Below are positions 1 through 9,325 of a stretch of DNA of 64,000 bases, piece after piece. The translations under genes were made by a program, and so were the position numbers. How positions within the stretch are numbered: position 1 is the stretch's first letter; each line of letters opens with the position of its first letter. The notes beneath the pieces were generated by a model. That model was not told the DNA's origin. It did no database searches and saw nothing but the letters and a program-made list of their open reading frames with translations. This DNA is from Rhodococcoides kyotonense (lineage in GTDB: Bacteria; Actinomycetota; Actinomycetes; Mycobacteriales; Mycobacteriaceae). Location: contig NZ_FZOW01000002.1 of NCBI RefSeq assembly GCF_900188125.1, positions 1-64,000 of the forward strand, written 5' to 3'.

Positions 1-1041
1 TTCGGTCATCAGGACGAGTGTGGGTTGTCGACGATGAGCGGGGTGGTCGATGCGGAGCTGCGGGCGTACATGGAGGCGGTGTTCTCGAAGTTCGCCAAGC
101 CCGGCAAGTGCAACCCTGCGGACGACAAGCCCGACGTCGACGGACCCGACGACGACCCGGACGAGAACTCCGGGAACGCAGATGGCGGCGGGGCCGACAG
201 CAGTGCCGGCGGGCAGGGCCGGCCGACCCTGTTCGACGACCCGAACCATGCTGCCGACCCGGATGACGACCCAGACGATGACACCGCCGCTACAGCTACC
301 GATGCCGACGGTCCTGGTGCTGCCGATGCCGATCCTGCTGATAAGTCGGAGACATCTACGTCCGAAAAAACTCGGGCCGAGGTCGATGCCGAGCTCCGGG
401 CTGTGCGTGATCTCCGGGGGCAGGGGCGACGTCAGCATGATGCGTTGAAGGTCGTGTTGCGGCAGATGTTGGCGTCGGGGACGCTGGGGCAGCATCGGGG
501 TCTGCCGGTGACGGCGGTGGTGACGATGACGTTGAAGGACCTCGAAGCGGGGACTGGTCATGCGTTCACCGCGACCGGGTCGATGGTGAAGATGCGCGAT
601 GCGATCCGCATGGCCTCGCATGCGCATCACTACCTGGTGATCTTCGACAACGACGGGCGGCCCCTGCACCTGGGCCGGTCGAAACGTCTCGCCTCGAAGG
701 ATCAGCGGATCGTGTTGATGGCTGCCGATCGTGGGTGCAGTCATCCGGGCTGCAGTCGGCCGGCGACGTGGTCGCAGGTGCATCATGTGAACGAGTGGGC
801 GAAGGGTGGTTGCACCGATATCGAGGATTTGACGTTCGGGTGCGATCAGCATCATCGGTTGGTCGGCCCGGACGATACCGATTGGGCGACAACGAAAGCC
901 GGACCCGATCACCAGTATCCTGGTCGGACGTTGTGGCATGCACCGGCGACGGTCGATCCCAGTCGACGGGGGCGGGTCAATCATTATCACCACCCGGGTG
1001 AGTATCTCGACCCGGAACGATCCGGCGCCCCGCCCACCTGA
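1..1041 (+). CDS. DUF222/HNH endonuclease domain protein (5' end missing)
   Basis: The frame is already open at base 1 and ends at TGA 1039-1041, so only the C-terminal part (about 346 residues) is present. The C-terminus carries an HNH motif: two CxxxC-like cysteine pairs, VHHVNEW and DQHHRL near the end. Upstream is the ELRAYMEAVFSKFAKPGKCNP segment typical of DUF222 proteins, which are abundant, multi-copy (13E12-like) genes in mycobacteria and rhodococci. Nuclease activity is presumed from the HNH motif; the biological role of the family is unclear. Between the DUF222 and HNH parts lies a roughly 85-residue linker very rich in Asp, Gly and Ala. A 13-bp-arm hairpin follows the stop. Confidence 0.85.
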   Translation, partial: FGHQDECGLSTMSGVVDAELRAYMEAVFSKFAKPGKCNPADDKPDVDGPDDDPDENSGNADGGGADSSAGGQGRPTLFDDPNHAADPDDDPDDDTAATATDADGPGAADADPADKSETSTSEKTRAEVDAELRAVRDLRGQGRRQHDALKVVLRQMLASGTLGQHRGLPVTAVVTMTLKDLEAGTGHAFTATGSMVKMRDAIRMASHAHHYLVIFDNDGRPLHLGRSKRLASKDQRIVLMAADRGCSHPGCSRPATWSQVHHVNEWAKGGCTDIEDLTFGCDQHHRLVGPDDTDWATTKAGPDHQYPGRTLWHAPATVDPSRRGRVNHYHHPGEYLDPERSGAPPT

Positions 1042-1081
1042 CCCGACGGCGGCACCTGAACAGGCACCTGAATAAGACACC

Positions 1082-1116
1082 GTGAGCGGCACAGAAGCAC
1101 CACCTGTGCCGCTCAC
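1082..1116 (+). terminator. Hairpin after the HNH gene
   Basis: Perfect 13-bp inverted repeat (GTGAGCGGCACAG and its complement) with a 9-nt loop, 40 nt after the HNH gene stop. There is no T-tract, as is common in actinobacteria. The rest of 1117-1286 shows no gene. Confidence 0.6.
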
Positions 1117-1286
1117 AGTGCTGCCCAGGCATGTGCAGACCTCGAATGCGGTCGACTATATTCGCTGAGCACCAACAGGATTCACGGCATCAGTGACATC
1201 TGTCATGCATGATCCGTGACGGTGTAACAGGAAGAGATGCTGGCACGCACTGACATATTTCAGGCATTCCGACGACGCTGGTAGTC

Positions 1287-1901
1287 GTGAACAAGAAACC
1301 GATGAAGCGACTGAGACCGTTCAGGCCGTGGCAGGTGCTGAATCGGTATCTGTACACGCTCGAACAGTCAGCATCGGACGGCACCGAGGTGCTGTACACC
1401 GTCGAGGTGGACACCGCGGGCGAGGAGGAAACCGTTCAGCTCTACAAGGATGGATGGCTCGACTCGACGCACGACCTTCCTGCTTCGATTCCCGTGGCGG
1501 ACGGTCGCATCGAGGTTGCGGTCTCGCTGTACGGCGTCACGCGGGTGCACCTCGTACGCGACGACGGCGTAGAGCGTCGCCTCACTCCAGTCCGAGGCAC
1601 GTTGGAAGACCGTCGCCGACGCCTCGACCGTCGTCACCCCACACTGAGCAAAGCGATCGGGTGGGTGGCGATCGCGATCCTGGTCGTGAATCTGGTTCTG
1701 GCTGTTCCGTTCGCGCTCGAAACCGCAACCGAGATACCGAAGATCGCCGAGCGTTTCGGAACCTTCGTTTCACCGATCCAGCTGCCCGTCTGGGTCAGCA
1801 CTACATTGCTCGTCGCCGGGGTACTCGCTGCTGTCGAACGAGTACTTACTCTGCGACGCAACAAGATTCTGGATATGGAGACCATCTGGACAGCCCTCTA
1901 G
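1287..1901 (+). CDS. Hypothetical two-pass membrane protein
   Basis: A 204-residue protein with a GTG start. I do not recognise the family. Residues 1-115 are soluble and charged. Two hydrophobic stretches follow at about 122-145 and 170-190, separated by a short loop, with a short tail after them, so the N-terminal domain and the tail probably lie on the same side of the membrane. Codon use matches the neighbours. The next gene starts 49 nt downstream on the same strand and encodes an exported lipoprotein hydrolase, so co-transcription is possible, but nothing links the functions. Confidence 0.7.
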   Translation: MNKKPMKRLRPFRPWQVLNRYLYTLEQSASDGTEVLYTVEVDTAGEEETVQLYKDGWLDSTHDLPASIPVADGRIEVAVSLYGVTRVHLVRDDGVERRLTPVRGTLEDRRRRLDRRHPTLSKAIGWVAIAILVVNLVLAVPFALETATEIPKIAERFGTFVSPIQLPVWVSTTLLVAGVLAAVERVLTLRRNKILDMETIWTAL

Positions 1902-1950
1902 AAACCGCATCCCATCGACTGCTTTTCACGAATCGGAGCCGACAAGAAAT

Positions 1951-3501
1951 ATGCTGACGTCACGATACAAACCCGCTGCGGGTGTTCTCGCTGCAGTCTC
2001 GGCTGTCCTTCTGGCCTCCTGTAGTTCGTCCCCACCGGAGGAAGAACCCTCCGACCAGCTGCACGCGTTCTACGACCAGAACGTCGTCTTCGAGCCATGC
2101 GAGGGGTATGGCACGACGACGACGGACAGGGAAACGTTCGCGAGCAATCCGACGTTCGAGTGTGGACGTGTCGACGTACCACTTGATTACGGCGATCCCG
2201 ACGCGCGAACCGCGCAGATCGCACTTCTCAAGGTGCCGGCGCGCGGGGAACCGAAAGGATCGTTGCTTCTGAACTCCGGTGGTCCGGGTGGACCTGGAAT
2301 GAGCATGGCCGCAACGGCGGCGACCACCTGGGCGGACAGCCCGCTCACCGAGAACTTCGATCTGATCGGGTTCGACCCTCGCGGCGTCGGCGCGTCGACT
2401 CCCGCGATCGATTGCTTCTCCGACGAGGACAACACAGCGGGTGAGAACTACACGACGGTGCTCACCGGTTCGAGAACACTGTCCGAGGACGACGCCCGCG
2501 GGCTCGTCGAACAGTGCGCCGAAAGGTCCGGTGGTGAGGACGTTCTCGCCAACGTCGGTACCCGTGACGCGGCGCGAGACATGGACATTCTGCGCGCTGT
2601 ACTGGGTGACGAGAAACTGAGCTACCTGGGTCAGAGTTACGGAACTCGCCTCGGCGCTGTGTACGGCGAGATGTTCCCGCAGAACGTTCGCGCGATGGTC
2701 CTCGACGGCGGCATCGATCCGCTGCAGACGACAGCGGACCGGCGAATCGACCAATTCACGAGCTTCCAAACCGCATTCGACGCTATGGCGGCCGACTGCG
2801 CCACCAAGCCGGAGTGCCCTCTCGGCAACGACCCAGGTAAGGCCGTCGAGAATTTTCAGAACCTGACTCGACCGCTCATCGATACCCCGATAGTGACAGC
2901 CGACGGACGGCAGATGGGTTTCGACGGCGCGTACGAAGCAGTGGTGTCAGGCCTCTACGACTCGACAGTGTGGCCCGTCATCGCCAGGGGAATCGCAGAA
3001 CTGCAAGCGGGACAAGCCGATACGTTGTTCTTGATCAGTGACACGTTCGCCGGTCGTGACGTCGACGGTAGTTACCCGAATTTCAACGACGCGCTCTACG
3101 CGATCAACTGCAACGATGAACAGCGCAACAGCTCGGAGGAAGAAGTCGAGCTCAAGCGTCGTATCCAAGAGATTGCTCCGTTCACGGATGCAGGTCTGGG
3201 GCCGGAAGGAGCGCGGGATCCGTGCGAATTCTGGCCTACGGAACCGACTCTGGGGACGCCGTACGCCACCGACATCGAGGGGCTTCCCGACACGCTGACC
3301 ATCTCGATCACCGGCGACCCGTCCACACCATACGACGGCGGCGTCAGTCTGGCCGACACACTAAGCGGCTCACTGCTGACGGTGGACGGGGAGCAGCACA
3401 CCATCGCCTACTCCGCGACCAGTGATTGTGTCAACGATGTCGTGAACAGCTACCTGGTCGACCTCGAATCTCCGCCCGAGGGAGCGCGCTGCGCGCTGTA
3501 G
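1951..3501 (+). CDS. Lipoprotein alpha/beta hydrolase, tripeptidyl-aminopeptidase (TAP) type
   Basis: A 516-residue S33-type peptidase. The N-terminus is a lipoprotein signal peptide with lipobox LASC (Cys24), so the enzyme is predicted to be anchored outside the cytoplasmic membrane. The nucleophile elbow is GQSYG (Ser229). Asp456 in GDPSTPYDGG and His483 in EQHTIAY complete a plausible triad in the C-terminal TAP-like domain. An oxyanion-type NSGGPGGPG loop lies near residues 107-115. Family members (SlpD/SlpE, mycobacterial CaeA-like enzymes) remove tripeptides or hydrolyse esters; the substrate here is unknown. Confidence 0.88.
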   Translation: MLTSRYKPAAGVLAAVSAVLLASCSSSPPEEEPSDQLHAFYDQNVVFEPCEGYGTTTTDRETFASNPTFECGRVDVPLDYGDPDARTAQIALLKVPARGEPKGSLLLNSGGPGGPGMSMAATAATTWADSPLTENFDLIGFDPRGVGASTPAIDCFSDEDNTAGENYTTVLTGSRTLSEDDARGLVEQCAERSGGEDVLANVGTRDAARDMDILRAVLGDEKLSYLGQSYGTRLGAVYGEMFPQNVRAMVLDGGIDPLQTTADRRIDQFTSFQTAFDAMAADCATKPECPLGNDPGKAVENFQNLTRPLIDTPIVTADGRQMGFDGAYEAVVSGLYDSTVWPVIARGIAELQAGQADTLFLISDTFAGRDVDGSYPNFNDALYAINCNDEQRNSSEEEVELKRRIQEIAPFTDAGLGPEGARDPCEFWPTEPTLGTPYATDIEGLPDTLTISITGDPSTPYDGGVSLADTLSGSLLTVDGEQHTIAYSATSDCVNDVVNSYLVDLESPPEGARCAL

Positions 3502-3629
3502 CTGCCATGAGATAAGTCATGGCCCGACGATGACGGTGTAACCGGATCCGATGAACGTGCGCACTGTCATCATTCGGCGCCGACGACGACACTGGAAGTC
3601 AGCACTTCGAACTACCCGAAAGGACGAAC

Positions 3630-5516
3630 ATGACTGCACCTCAACTGATCTCGCTCGAAGAGTTCTTCGATTCACCCGAGCGCACTGGAGCGTCGATCTC
3701 GCCGGACGGCAACAGGATTGCCTTTCTCGCTCCGTGGAAGAACCGGCTCAACGTGTGGGTCGAGGACAATGCTCCCGGCGCCGAAGCTCGTTGCGTGACA
3801 GCCGACGAAACGAGAAGTGTTCACGAGTATCTCTGGACGGATGATCCGAGGTGGCTTCTGTACCTGCAGGATTCGGGCGGAGACGAGAATCATCATGTCT
3901 TTCGTGTCGATCTCGACGACTCCGATGCCGATGCCGTCGACCTGACACCGTTTCCCGGGGCTCGGGTGTACGGACTGCAGCGGGCACGCGGCAAGAAGGG
4001 CGTGTTCACGCTACTGCTCAACGCGCGGAACATCGCGGAGTTCGATCTCTACGAACTCGACATCGCGACAGGCGAACTCACGGTGATCGGTGAGAGTCCG
4101 GGGCTCGGGAAGACCTGGACCGCGGGCGTCGGCGGCGACCTGATTCTGTTCGAGGTCACCGATGAAGGCGGCATGAAAATCTCGCGGCGGAAGAAGGATT
4201 CCGACGTCGTGCAGCATGTGACGACGTTCGACGGATCCGACTACCCGATGGGAGTGACTCCGACGGAGATCAGCGCCGACGGCACGGGTCTGTACGTCGG
4301 GTCGACGACCGACAGCGACCTGACGCGGCTGGCTCGGGTCGACCTGGATACCGGCGAGGAGACCGTCGTCGACAGTCATCCGACGCTGGAATTGGATGCG
4401 TCGCGGCGTGCGGTCGAGCAGGGCGACTCACCGCTGATCTTCAGCAAGAAGACAGGCGAGCTGATCGGTGCGCGCTACCTCGGGGAACGCCAGGTCATAC
4501 ATACTTTCGATGCTGACTTCGCAGACGTGCTGAAAAATCTGAATACATTGTCCGACGGCGATATCGGCGTCCTGTCCTCCGACGAAAGTGGGCAGAAATG
4601 GATCGTGACTTTCACCCACGACCGTGACCCCGGGGTCACGTACTACTACGACCATTCGACGGCCGAGAGCCGATTGCTGTTCCGCCCGTACCCGCATCTG
4701 GACCCGAACGATCTGGCGCCGATGACCCCGGTGACGATCCCGGCGCGTGACGGCCTGGAGCTGCCGTCGTACCTGACGCTGCCCGTCGGCATCGAACCCG
4801 CAGGATTGCCGATGGTACTGCTGGTGCACGGTGGTCCGTGGTACCGCGATTCCTGGAAGTACGTCCCCTTCGTGCAGTTCTTGGCGAACAGGGGATATGC
4901 GGTGCTACAGGTGAACTTTCGTGGATCCACCGGGTACGGCAAGGCGCACACCAAGGCCGCGATCGGTGAGTTCGCAGGAAAGATGCACGACGACCTGATA
5001 GACGGCGTCGAATGGGCTGTCGCACAAGGTTATGCGGATCGCGAACGCGTCGCGATCATGGGTGGATCGTACGGTGGCTACGCTGCGCTCGTCGGTGCTG
5101 CGTTCACCCCCGATGTGTTCGCGGCAGCTGTGGACTACGTCGGGATCTCCGATCTCGCGAACTTCATGCATACGCAGCCGCCGTTCGTCCGTGCAGGCAT
5201 CGTCAACAACTGGTACCGGTACGTCGGCGACCCCGCGGATCCTGAGCAGGAAGCCGACATGCTCGCCCGATCGCCGATCACGCGGCTCGACGACATCACC
5301 AAGCCCCTGCTGATCGCACAGGGCGCCAACGATGCGCGCGTCGTGAAAGCAGAGTCGGACAACGTCGTCGAGAAGCTACGTGCGCGAGGCGTCGACATCG
5401 ACTACCTCGTGTACGACGACGAGGGTCACGGCTTCGTCAACCCGGAGAACAACATCTCCTTCTACCGAGCGGTGGAGAAGTTCCTCGCCGAGCATCTCGG
5501 AGGCCAGAAGGTCTGA
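3630..5516 (+). CDS. S9 family peptidase (prolyl oligopeptidase/acylaminoacyl-peptidase type)
   Basis: A 628-residue cytoplasmic serine peptidase with no signal peptide. The first about 370 residues form a beta-propeller-like region with repeated W/Y-D segments. The C-terminal alpha/beta hydrolase domain has GGSYGGY (Ser480), GANDARV (Asp568) and DEGHGF (His600). The HGGPW oxyanion motif is also present. The gene has a good ribosome site (AAAGGACG) before ATG 3630. It ends 7 nt before a very strong hairpin that separates it from the convergent ABC gene. Confidence 0.92.
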   Translation: MTAPQLISLEEFFDSPERTGASISPDGNRIAFLAPWKNRLNVWVEDNAPGAEARCVTADETRSVHEYLWTDDPRWLLYLQDSGGDENHHVFRVDLDDSDADAVDLTPFPGARVYGLQRARGKKGVFTLLLNARNIAEFDLYELDIATGELTVIGESPGLGKTWTAGVGGDLILFEVTDEGGMKISRRKKDSDVVQHVTTFDGSDYPMGVTPTEISADGTGLYVGSTTDSDLTRLARVDLDTGEETVVDSHPTLELDASRRAVEQGDSPLIFSKKTGELIGARYLGERQVIHTFDADFADVLKNLNTLSDGDIGVLSSDESGQKWIVTFTHDRDPGVTYYYDHSTAESRLLFRPYPHLDPNDLAPMTPVTIPARDGLELPSYLTLPVGIEPAGLPMVLLVHGGPWYRDSWKYVPFVQFLANRGYAVLQVNFRGSTGYGKAHTKAAIGEFAGKMHDDLIDGVEWAVAQGYADRERVAIMGGSYGGYAALVGAAFTPDVFAAAVDYVGISDLANFMHTQPPFVRAGIVNNWYRYVGDPADPEQEADMLARSPITRLDDITKPLLIAQGANDARVVKAESDNVVEKLRARGVDIDYLVYDDEGHGFVNPENNISFYRAVEKFLAEHLGGQKV

Positions 5517-5523
5517 CAAATGG

Positions 5524-5574
5524 GAGCGAATGGCGCCTTCGGTCACTCAGAGTGACCGAAGGCGCCATTCGCTC
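5524..5574. terminator. 25-bp perfect hairpin between convergent genes
   Basis: Two 25-bp arms that are perfect complements, separated by a single base, located between the S9 peptidase stop and the stop of the ABC ATPase on the other strand. It can act on transcripts from both sides. There is no T-run. Confidence 0.75.
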
Positions 5575-5668
5575 GTCGGAACACCACCCCACCCACCGCT
5601 TGGATGTCACATCCATACGATCAGATAGCTACGAAGGTCCATCGAAGCAAAACGGCTCCGCACCGACG

Positions 5669-6745
5669 CTAGCTCAGCCGAACCCCGTCACCCGACCCGT
5701 CGAAGACGTGTGCGTGCGCCTCGTCGAACCGGATGTGCACGACCTGCCCCTTCTCCGGCGGGTCACGCCAGTCTGCGCGGGCGACGATGGTCTGCGTCGA
5801 CCCGTTGATGTCGGCACGACCGAAGACGAAGGCCTCCGACCCGAGTTCTTCGACGACGTCGATCTCGAGCTTCAGGCCGGACCCGGAAATCTCGACGTGC
5901 TCCGGTCGGACTCCGACCACGACCTCCGAGCCGGACGATTCCGCCAACGCCGTACGGGATACCGGAATCACTTGGTCGCCGACGCGGACTCCGCCGTCGA
6001 CGATGGGAACACGGAACAGGTTCATCGACGGCGAACCCATGAAGCCGGCGACGAAGACGTTGACGGGCGTTCGGTACAGCTCACGCGGCGACGCGCACTG
6101 CTGCAGAACGCCTCCCTTGAGCACGGCGACGCGATCGCCCATCGTCATGGCCTCGACCTGATCGTGCGTCACGTAGACGGTGGTGGTGCCGAGCCTGCGC
6201 TGCAACTGGGCGATCTGGGTGCGAGTCTGGACGCGGAGTTTCGCGTCGAGATTGGACAGCGGTTCGTCCATCAGGAACACCTGAGGCTGGCGAACGATGG
6301 CTCGTCCCATGGCAACTCGCTGACGCTGACCGCCGGACAGCGCCTTCGGTTTGCGGTCGAGGTACTGCTCCAGATCGAGCAGTTTCGCGGCTTCGAGTAC
6401 CCGAGTGCGAATCTCGTCCTTGCTCGCCTTGGCGAGTTTGAGTGCGAAGCCCATGTTCTCGGCGACGCTCATGTGTGGGTACAGCGCGTAGTTCTGGAAC
6501 ACCATCGCGATGTCCCGGTCCTTCGGCTCGGAGTGAGTGACGTCGTTGCCGCCGATGAGGATTCGGCCGCTGTTCACCTCTTCGAGCCCGGCGAGCATGC
6601 GGAGCGAGGTGGACTTACCGCAGCCCGACGGGCCGACGAGGACGAGGAATTCGCCGTCGGCGATCTCGAGGTCCAAGCCGTCCACCGCGGGGGCGTCGGA
6701 TCCTGGAAACAGCCGTGTAGCGCGGTCGAACGTGATCGAAGCCAT
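5669..6745 (-). CDS. ABC transporter ATP-binding protein, MalK/UgpC family
   Basis: A 358-residue ATPase, the usual size for MsmK/UgpC/MalK proteins. Walker A GPSGCGKS is at residues 38-45, the LSGGQ signature at 136-140 and Walker B/MDEP at 159-162. A C-terminal TOBE/OB region covers about 240-358. I place the start at ATG 6745 (MASITFDRAT) because the family N-terminus begins there; the frame stays open further upstream. Such proteins energise carbohydrate importers. No permease or binding protein is nearby, so it probably serves importers encoded elsewhere, as MsmK-type shared ATPases do. Confidence 0.9.
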   Translation of the reverse strand: MASITFDRATRLFPGSDAPAVDGLDLEIADGEFLVLVGPSGCGKSTSLRMLAGLEEVNSGRILIGGNDVTHSEPKDRDIAMVFQNYALYPHMSVAENMGFALKLAKASKDEIRTRVLEAAKLLDLEQYLDRKPKALSGGQRQRVAMGRAIVRQPQVFLMDEPLSNLDAKLRVQTRTQIAQLQRRLGTTTVYVTHDQVEAMTMGDRVAVLKGGVLQQCASPRELYRTPVNVFVAGFMGSPSMNLFRVPIVDGGVRVGDQVIPVSRTALAESSGSEVVVGVRPEHVEISGSGLKLEIDVVEELGSEAFVFGRADINGSTQTIVARADWRDPPEKGQVVHIRFDEAHAHVFDGSGDGVRLS

Positions 6746-6831
6746 GGAGAAATAGATCCCTTCACCGGCAGGAACGTGCCGGACGATCCGAGTGACGGGG
6801 TGTCGATGAAGGAACCTACCTCGAGCAAAAG

Positions 6832-7239
6832 CTATCCGGAGATGTTCACCAACCAGTTGATTCCGAACTTGTCGGTGAGCATGCCGAACGTGTCGCCCCA
6901 CGGTGCCTTGTTCAGGCCCATCGTGTTCTGTGCACCGACCGCGAGCTTGTCCCAATAGCCGGTCAGCTCCTCGGTGTCCTCGCCGCTCAGCGACACCGAG
7001 ACGTTGTTGCCGACATCGAACGGCATGCTCGCGGGCGTGTCCGCGCCCATCAGCGTCAGCCCGTTCGGGGTCTCGAGCTGGCTGTGCATGATCTGGTCCT
7101 TTTCGGCGGGGTCGTCGCTCGCCCCGAACTCGGCGAACGTGCTCGCATTCAACTCACCGCCGAACACGCTCTGATAGAACTCCATGGCCGAACGCGCGTC
7201 GCCGCGGAAGCTGAGGTACGGATTGAGTCGAGTTGTCAT
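6832..7239 (-). CDS. VOC family (glyoxalase/PhnB-like) protein
   Basis: A 135-residue single-domain vicinal-oxygen-chelate protein. It begins RLNPYLSFRGDARSAMEFY and ends WGDTFGMLTDKFGINWLVN, both characteristic of PhnB-like (3-demethylubiquinone-type) VOC proteins. Two ATG codons six bases apart compete; ATG 7239 sits best behind the AAGGTGGAG ribosome site. Function is unknown. It faces away from the DGPF/ECF sigma pair, and VOC and DGPF genes often occur together near ECF42-type sigma genes. Confidence 0.87.
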   Translation of the reverse strand: MTTRLNPYLSFRGDARSAMEFYQSVFGGELNASTFAEFGASDDPAEKDQIMHSQLETPNGLTLMGADTPASMPFDVGNNVSVSLSGEDTEELTGYWDKLAVGAQNTMGLNKAPWGDTFGMLTDKFGINWLVNISG

Positions 7240-7316
7240 CGTCATCTCCACCTTCGAATCGGGTCGGTATTCGCTGTATCGACAGGCACCGAGACCGAAA
7301 ATCATCGCCGACGCCC

Positions 7317-7332
7317 GGAGCATGAATGCTCC
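7317..7332. promoter_or_regulatory. Palindrome in the VOC/DGPF divergent region
   Basis: GGAGCAT and ATGCTCC flank a 2-nt centre in the 231-nt region between the divergent VOC and DGPF genes. It is a candidate operator; no cognate regulator is evident. Confidence 0.3.
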
Positions 7333-7470
7333 TCGATCGTATGAAAACCTCGCCCGTCACAGGCGTCGAAAAGAAAATCTTCTGAAACCATGTCGATAAC
7401 GGTTCGGTGGCTCCGTCCCAGGGGTGGTTGCAGCCGACACGGGTTGTACGAGATCGCAAGGAGACAAGTC

Positions 7471-7887
7471 ATGGCGAAGTACCTGTTCCTGAAGCACTAC
7501 CGCGGCGCTCCCGAGGCAGTCAACGACGTTCCGATGGACCAGTGGGCGCCTCAGGAAGTCGACGCGCACATGCAGTACATGGAGGATTTCGCCGAGCGAC
7601 TTCGAGTGAGCGGTGAGTTCGTCGCCAGTACCGCGCTGTCCTCCGAGGGCGCATGGGTCCGCTACGACGGCGAAGGCAAGCCGCCCGTCACCGACGGACC
7701 GTTCGCCGAAACGAAGGACTTGATCGCCGGGTTCATGATCATCGACGTCGACACCTACGACCGCGCGCTCGAACTGGCAGCCGAACTTTCGGCCGCCCCG
7801 GGTGCGCATGGTAAGCCGATCCACGAGTGGCTCGAGGTCCGCCCGCTGATGGGTCAGGCTCCGACCGTCACCGAGTGGCATGGATGA
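7471..7887 (+). CDS. YCII/DGPF-domain protein paired with ECF sigma factor
   Basis: A 138-residue YCII-related protein (KYLFLKHYRGAPEA, DGPFAETKDLIAGFMIIDV). The DGPF motif names the family. Start ATG 7471 follows a strong AAGGAGA site. It overlaps the next gene, an ECF sigma factor with a C-terminal extension, by 8 nt, so the two are translationally coupled. The DGPF/ECF42 pairing is well known in actinobacteria; DGPF genes are usually targets of the sigma factor. The biochemical role is unknown. Confidence 0.9.
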   Translation: MAKYLFLKHYRGAPEAVNDVPMDQWAPQEVDAHMQYMEDFAERLRVSGEFVASTALSSEGAWVRYDGEGKPPVTDGPFAETKDLIAGFMIIDVDTYDRALELAAELSAAPGAHGKPIHEWLEVRPLMGQAPTVTEWHG

Positions 7888-9034
7888 GCTTCTGCTTCGG
7901 GAGCTCACTCCCGCGGTGATCGGTGTCCTCGTCCGTCGCGGGCTGGATTTCGCGACGGCCGAGGACGCCATGCAGGAGGCACTGCTGCAGGCGACACAGA
8001 GCTGGCCCGACGGAATTCCCGCTGACCCGAAGGGATGGCTCGTCACCGTCGCGTGGCGGAAATTCCTCGACGCGCATCGGTCCGAAGTCGCGAGGCGCGA
8101 GCGGGAGGTACGCGTCGACGCCGAGCCGATGCCGGGGCCCGCCGAGACCGTCGACGACACGCTGCACCTGTTCTTCCTGTGTGCACACCCGTCGCTGAGT
8201 CCGACGTCGGCGGTCGCGCTGACGCTGCGAGCCGTCGGCGGCCTGACGACCGAGCAGATCGCCGCGGCGTACCTGGTGCCCAAGTCGACGATGGCTCAGA
8301 GAATCAGTCGGGCGAAGAAAACCGTCACCGACGTCCGTTTCGACGAACCCGGCGATCCCACGACGGTTCGACGGGTGCTGTATTTGATCTTCAACGAGGG
8401 GTACAGCGGCGACGTCGACCTGGCGTCGGAGTCGATCCGGTTGACGCGACAACTGAACGACATGTCCGACGACCCGGAGACCGAGGGGCTGCTCGCGTTG
8501 ATGTTGCTGCATCATGCCCGACGCCCTGCCCGCGCCCGCGCCGACGGAACGCTTGTTCCGCTCGCCGAACAGGACCGTTCCCTCTGGAACACGGCGATGA
8601 TCGCCGACGGCGTCGACATCCTGCAGCGAGCACTTCGGAAAGACCGTCTCGGCGAGTTCCAGGCTCAGGCGGCAATCGCGGCGCTCCACGCCGACGCGCA
8701 GCGTGCCGAGGAGACGGATTGGGTGCAGATCGTCGAGTGGTACGACGAGCTGTCGCGTGTCACGGAAAGCCCTGTCGTGCAGCTCAATCGAGCCGTTGCG
8801 ATCGGCGAGGCCTACGGGGCAGCAGCAGGTCTCGCCGCTCTTGGCGCCGTCGCCCCTGCAGTTCCGCGTCACGCAGCGGCCGAGGCGTACCTGCACGAAA
8901 AGGCGGGGGATCTCGCGTCGGCCGCGCGGTTGTACACCGACGCGGCCAGGGAAGCGTCGAACCTCGCCGAGCGTCGTCACCTGGCGTTGCAGGCGGCCCG
9001 GCTCGGCGAGGCGGTGCGAAATCTGCCCACCTGA
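7880..9034 (+). CDS. ECF RNA polymerase sigma factor, ECF42-like with C-terminal TPR-type extension
   Basis: A 384-residue protein. Residues 1-170 contain sigma region 2 (EDAMQEALLQATQSWP, then the promoter-melting segment GWLVTVAWRKFLDAHR) and region 4 (LTTEQIAAAYLVPKSTMAQRISRAKK). The remaining about 200 residues form the helical DUF6596/TPR-like extension typical of ECF42 (YFNEGY-like segment LIFNEGYSGD, later LHADAQRAEETDWVQIVEWYDEL). These factors have no anti-sigma partner; the extension is thought to control activity. Start ATG 7880 overlaps the DGPF gene. Confidence 0.9.
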   Translation: MDELLLRELTPAVIGVLVRRGLDFATAEDAMQEALLQATQSWPDGIPADPKGWLVTVAWRKFLDAHRSEVARREREVRVDAEPMPGPAETVDDTLHLFFLCAHPSLSPTSAVALTLRAVGGLTTEQIAAAYLVPKSTMAQRISRAKKTVTDVRFDEPGDPTTVRRVLYLIFNEGYSGDVDLASESIRLTRQLNDMSDDPETEGLLALMLLHHARRPARARADGTLVPLAEQDRSLWNTAMIADGVDILQRALRKDRLGEFQAQAAIAALHADAQRAEETDWVQIVEWYDELSRVTESPVVQLNRAVAIGEAYGAAAGLAALGAVAPAVPRHAAAEAYLHEKAGDLASAARLYTDAAREASNLAERRHLALQAARLGEAVRNLPT

Positions 9035-9105
9035 TGTGCGGTTCGCAGGCCCGAAACCGCACAACAGATGGGTAGATTTGCCTGCCGCCGGGTAGGCCGG
9101 ACTCC

Positions 9106-9321
9106 ATGAGCAAAGACGATCTCCACAAAGGCGACAAGGTCGAATGGAAGAGCCACGGCAGCACCGCGGAGGGTGAGGTGAAGGAGAAGATCACCTCCGA
9201 GACCGAAGCCGCAGGCCGTACGGTGAAAGCGTCGAAGGACGAGCCGCAGTACCGCGTCGAGAGCGAGAAGTCCGGCAACGACGCTGTACACAAGCCGTCC
9301 GCGTTGAAGAAGAAGTCCTAG
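9106..9321 (+). CDS. DUF2945 (hypervirulence-associated TUDOR-like) small protein
   Basis: A 71-residue basic protein containing GDKVEWKSHGSTAEGEV and DEPQYRVESEKSGNDAVHKPSAL, the hallmarks of DUF2945, an SH3/TUDOR-like fold. It is cytosolic and its role is unknown. Only 4 nt separate it from the next gene, a DUF3140 protein, so the two are likely one transcript. Confidence 0.85.
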   Translation: MSKDDLHKGDKVEWKSHGSTAEGEVKEKITSETEAAGRTVKASKDEPQYRVESEKSGNDAVHKPSALKKKS

Positions 9322-9325
9322 GATC

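Noticed and set aside
8035..9075. Long open frame in another plus-strand frame across the sigma factor gene
   Set aside because: Arg/Gly-rich composition with no domain. It is a GC-rich shadow of the well-supported ECF42 gene.
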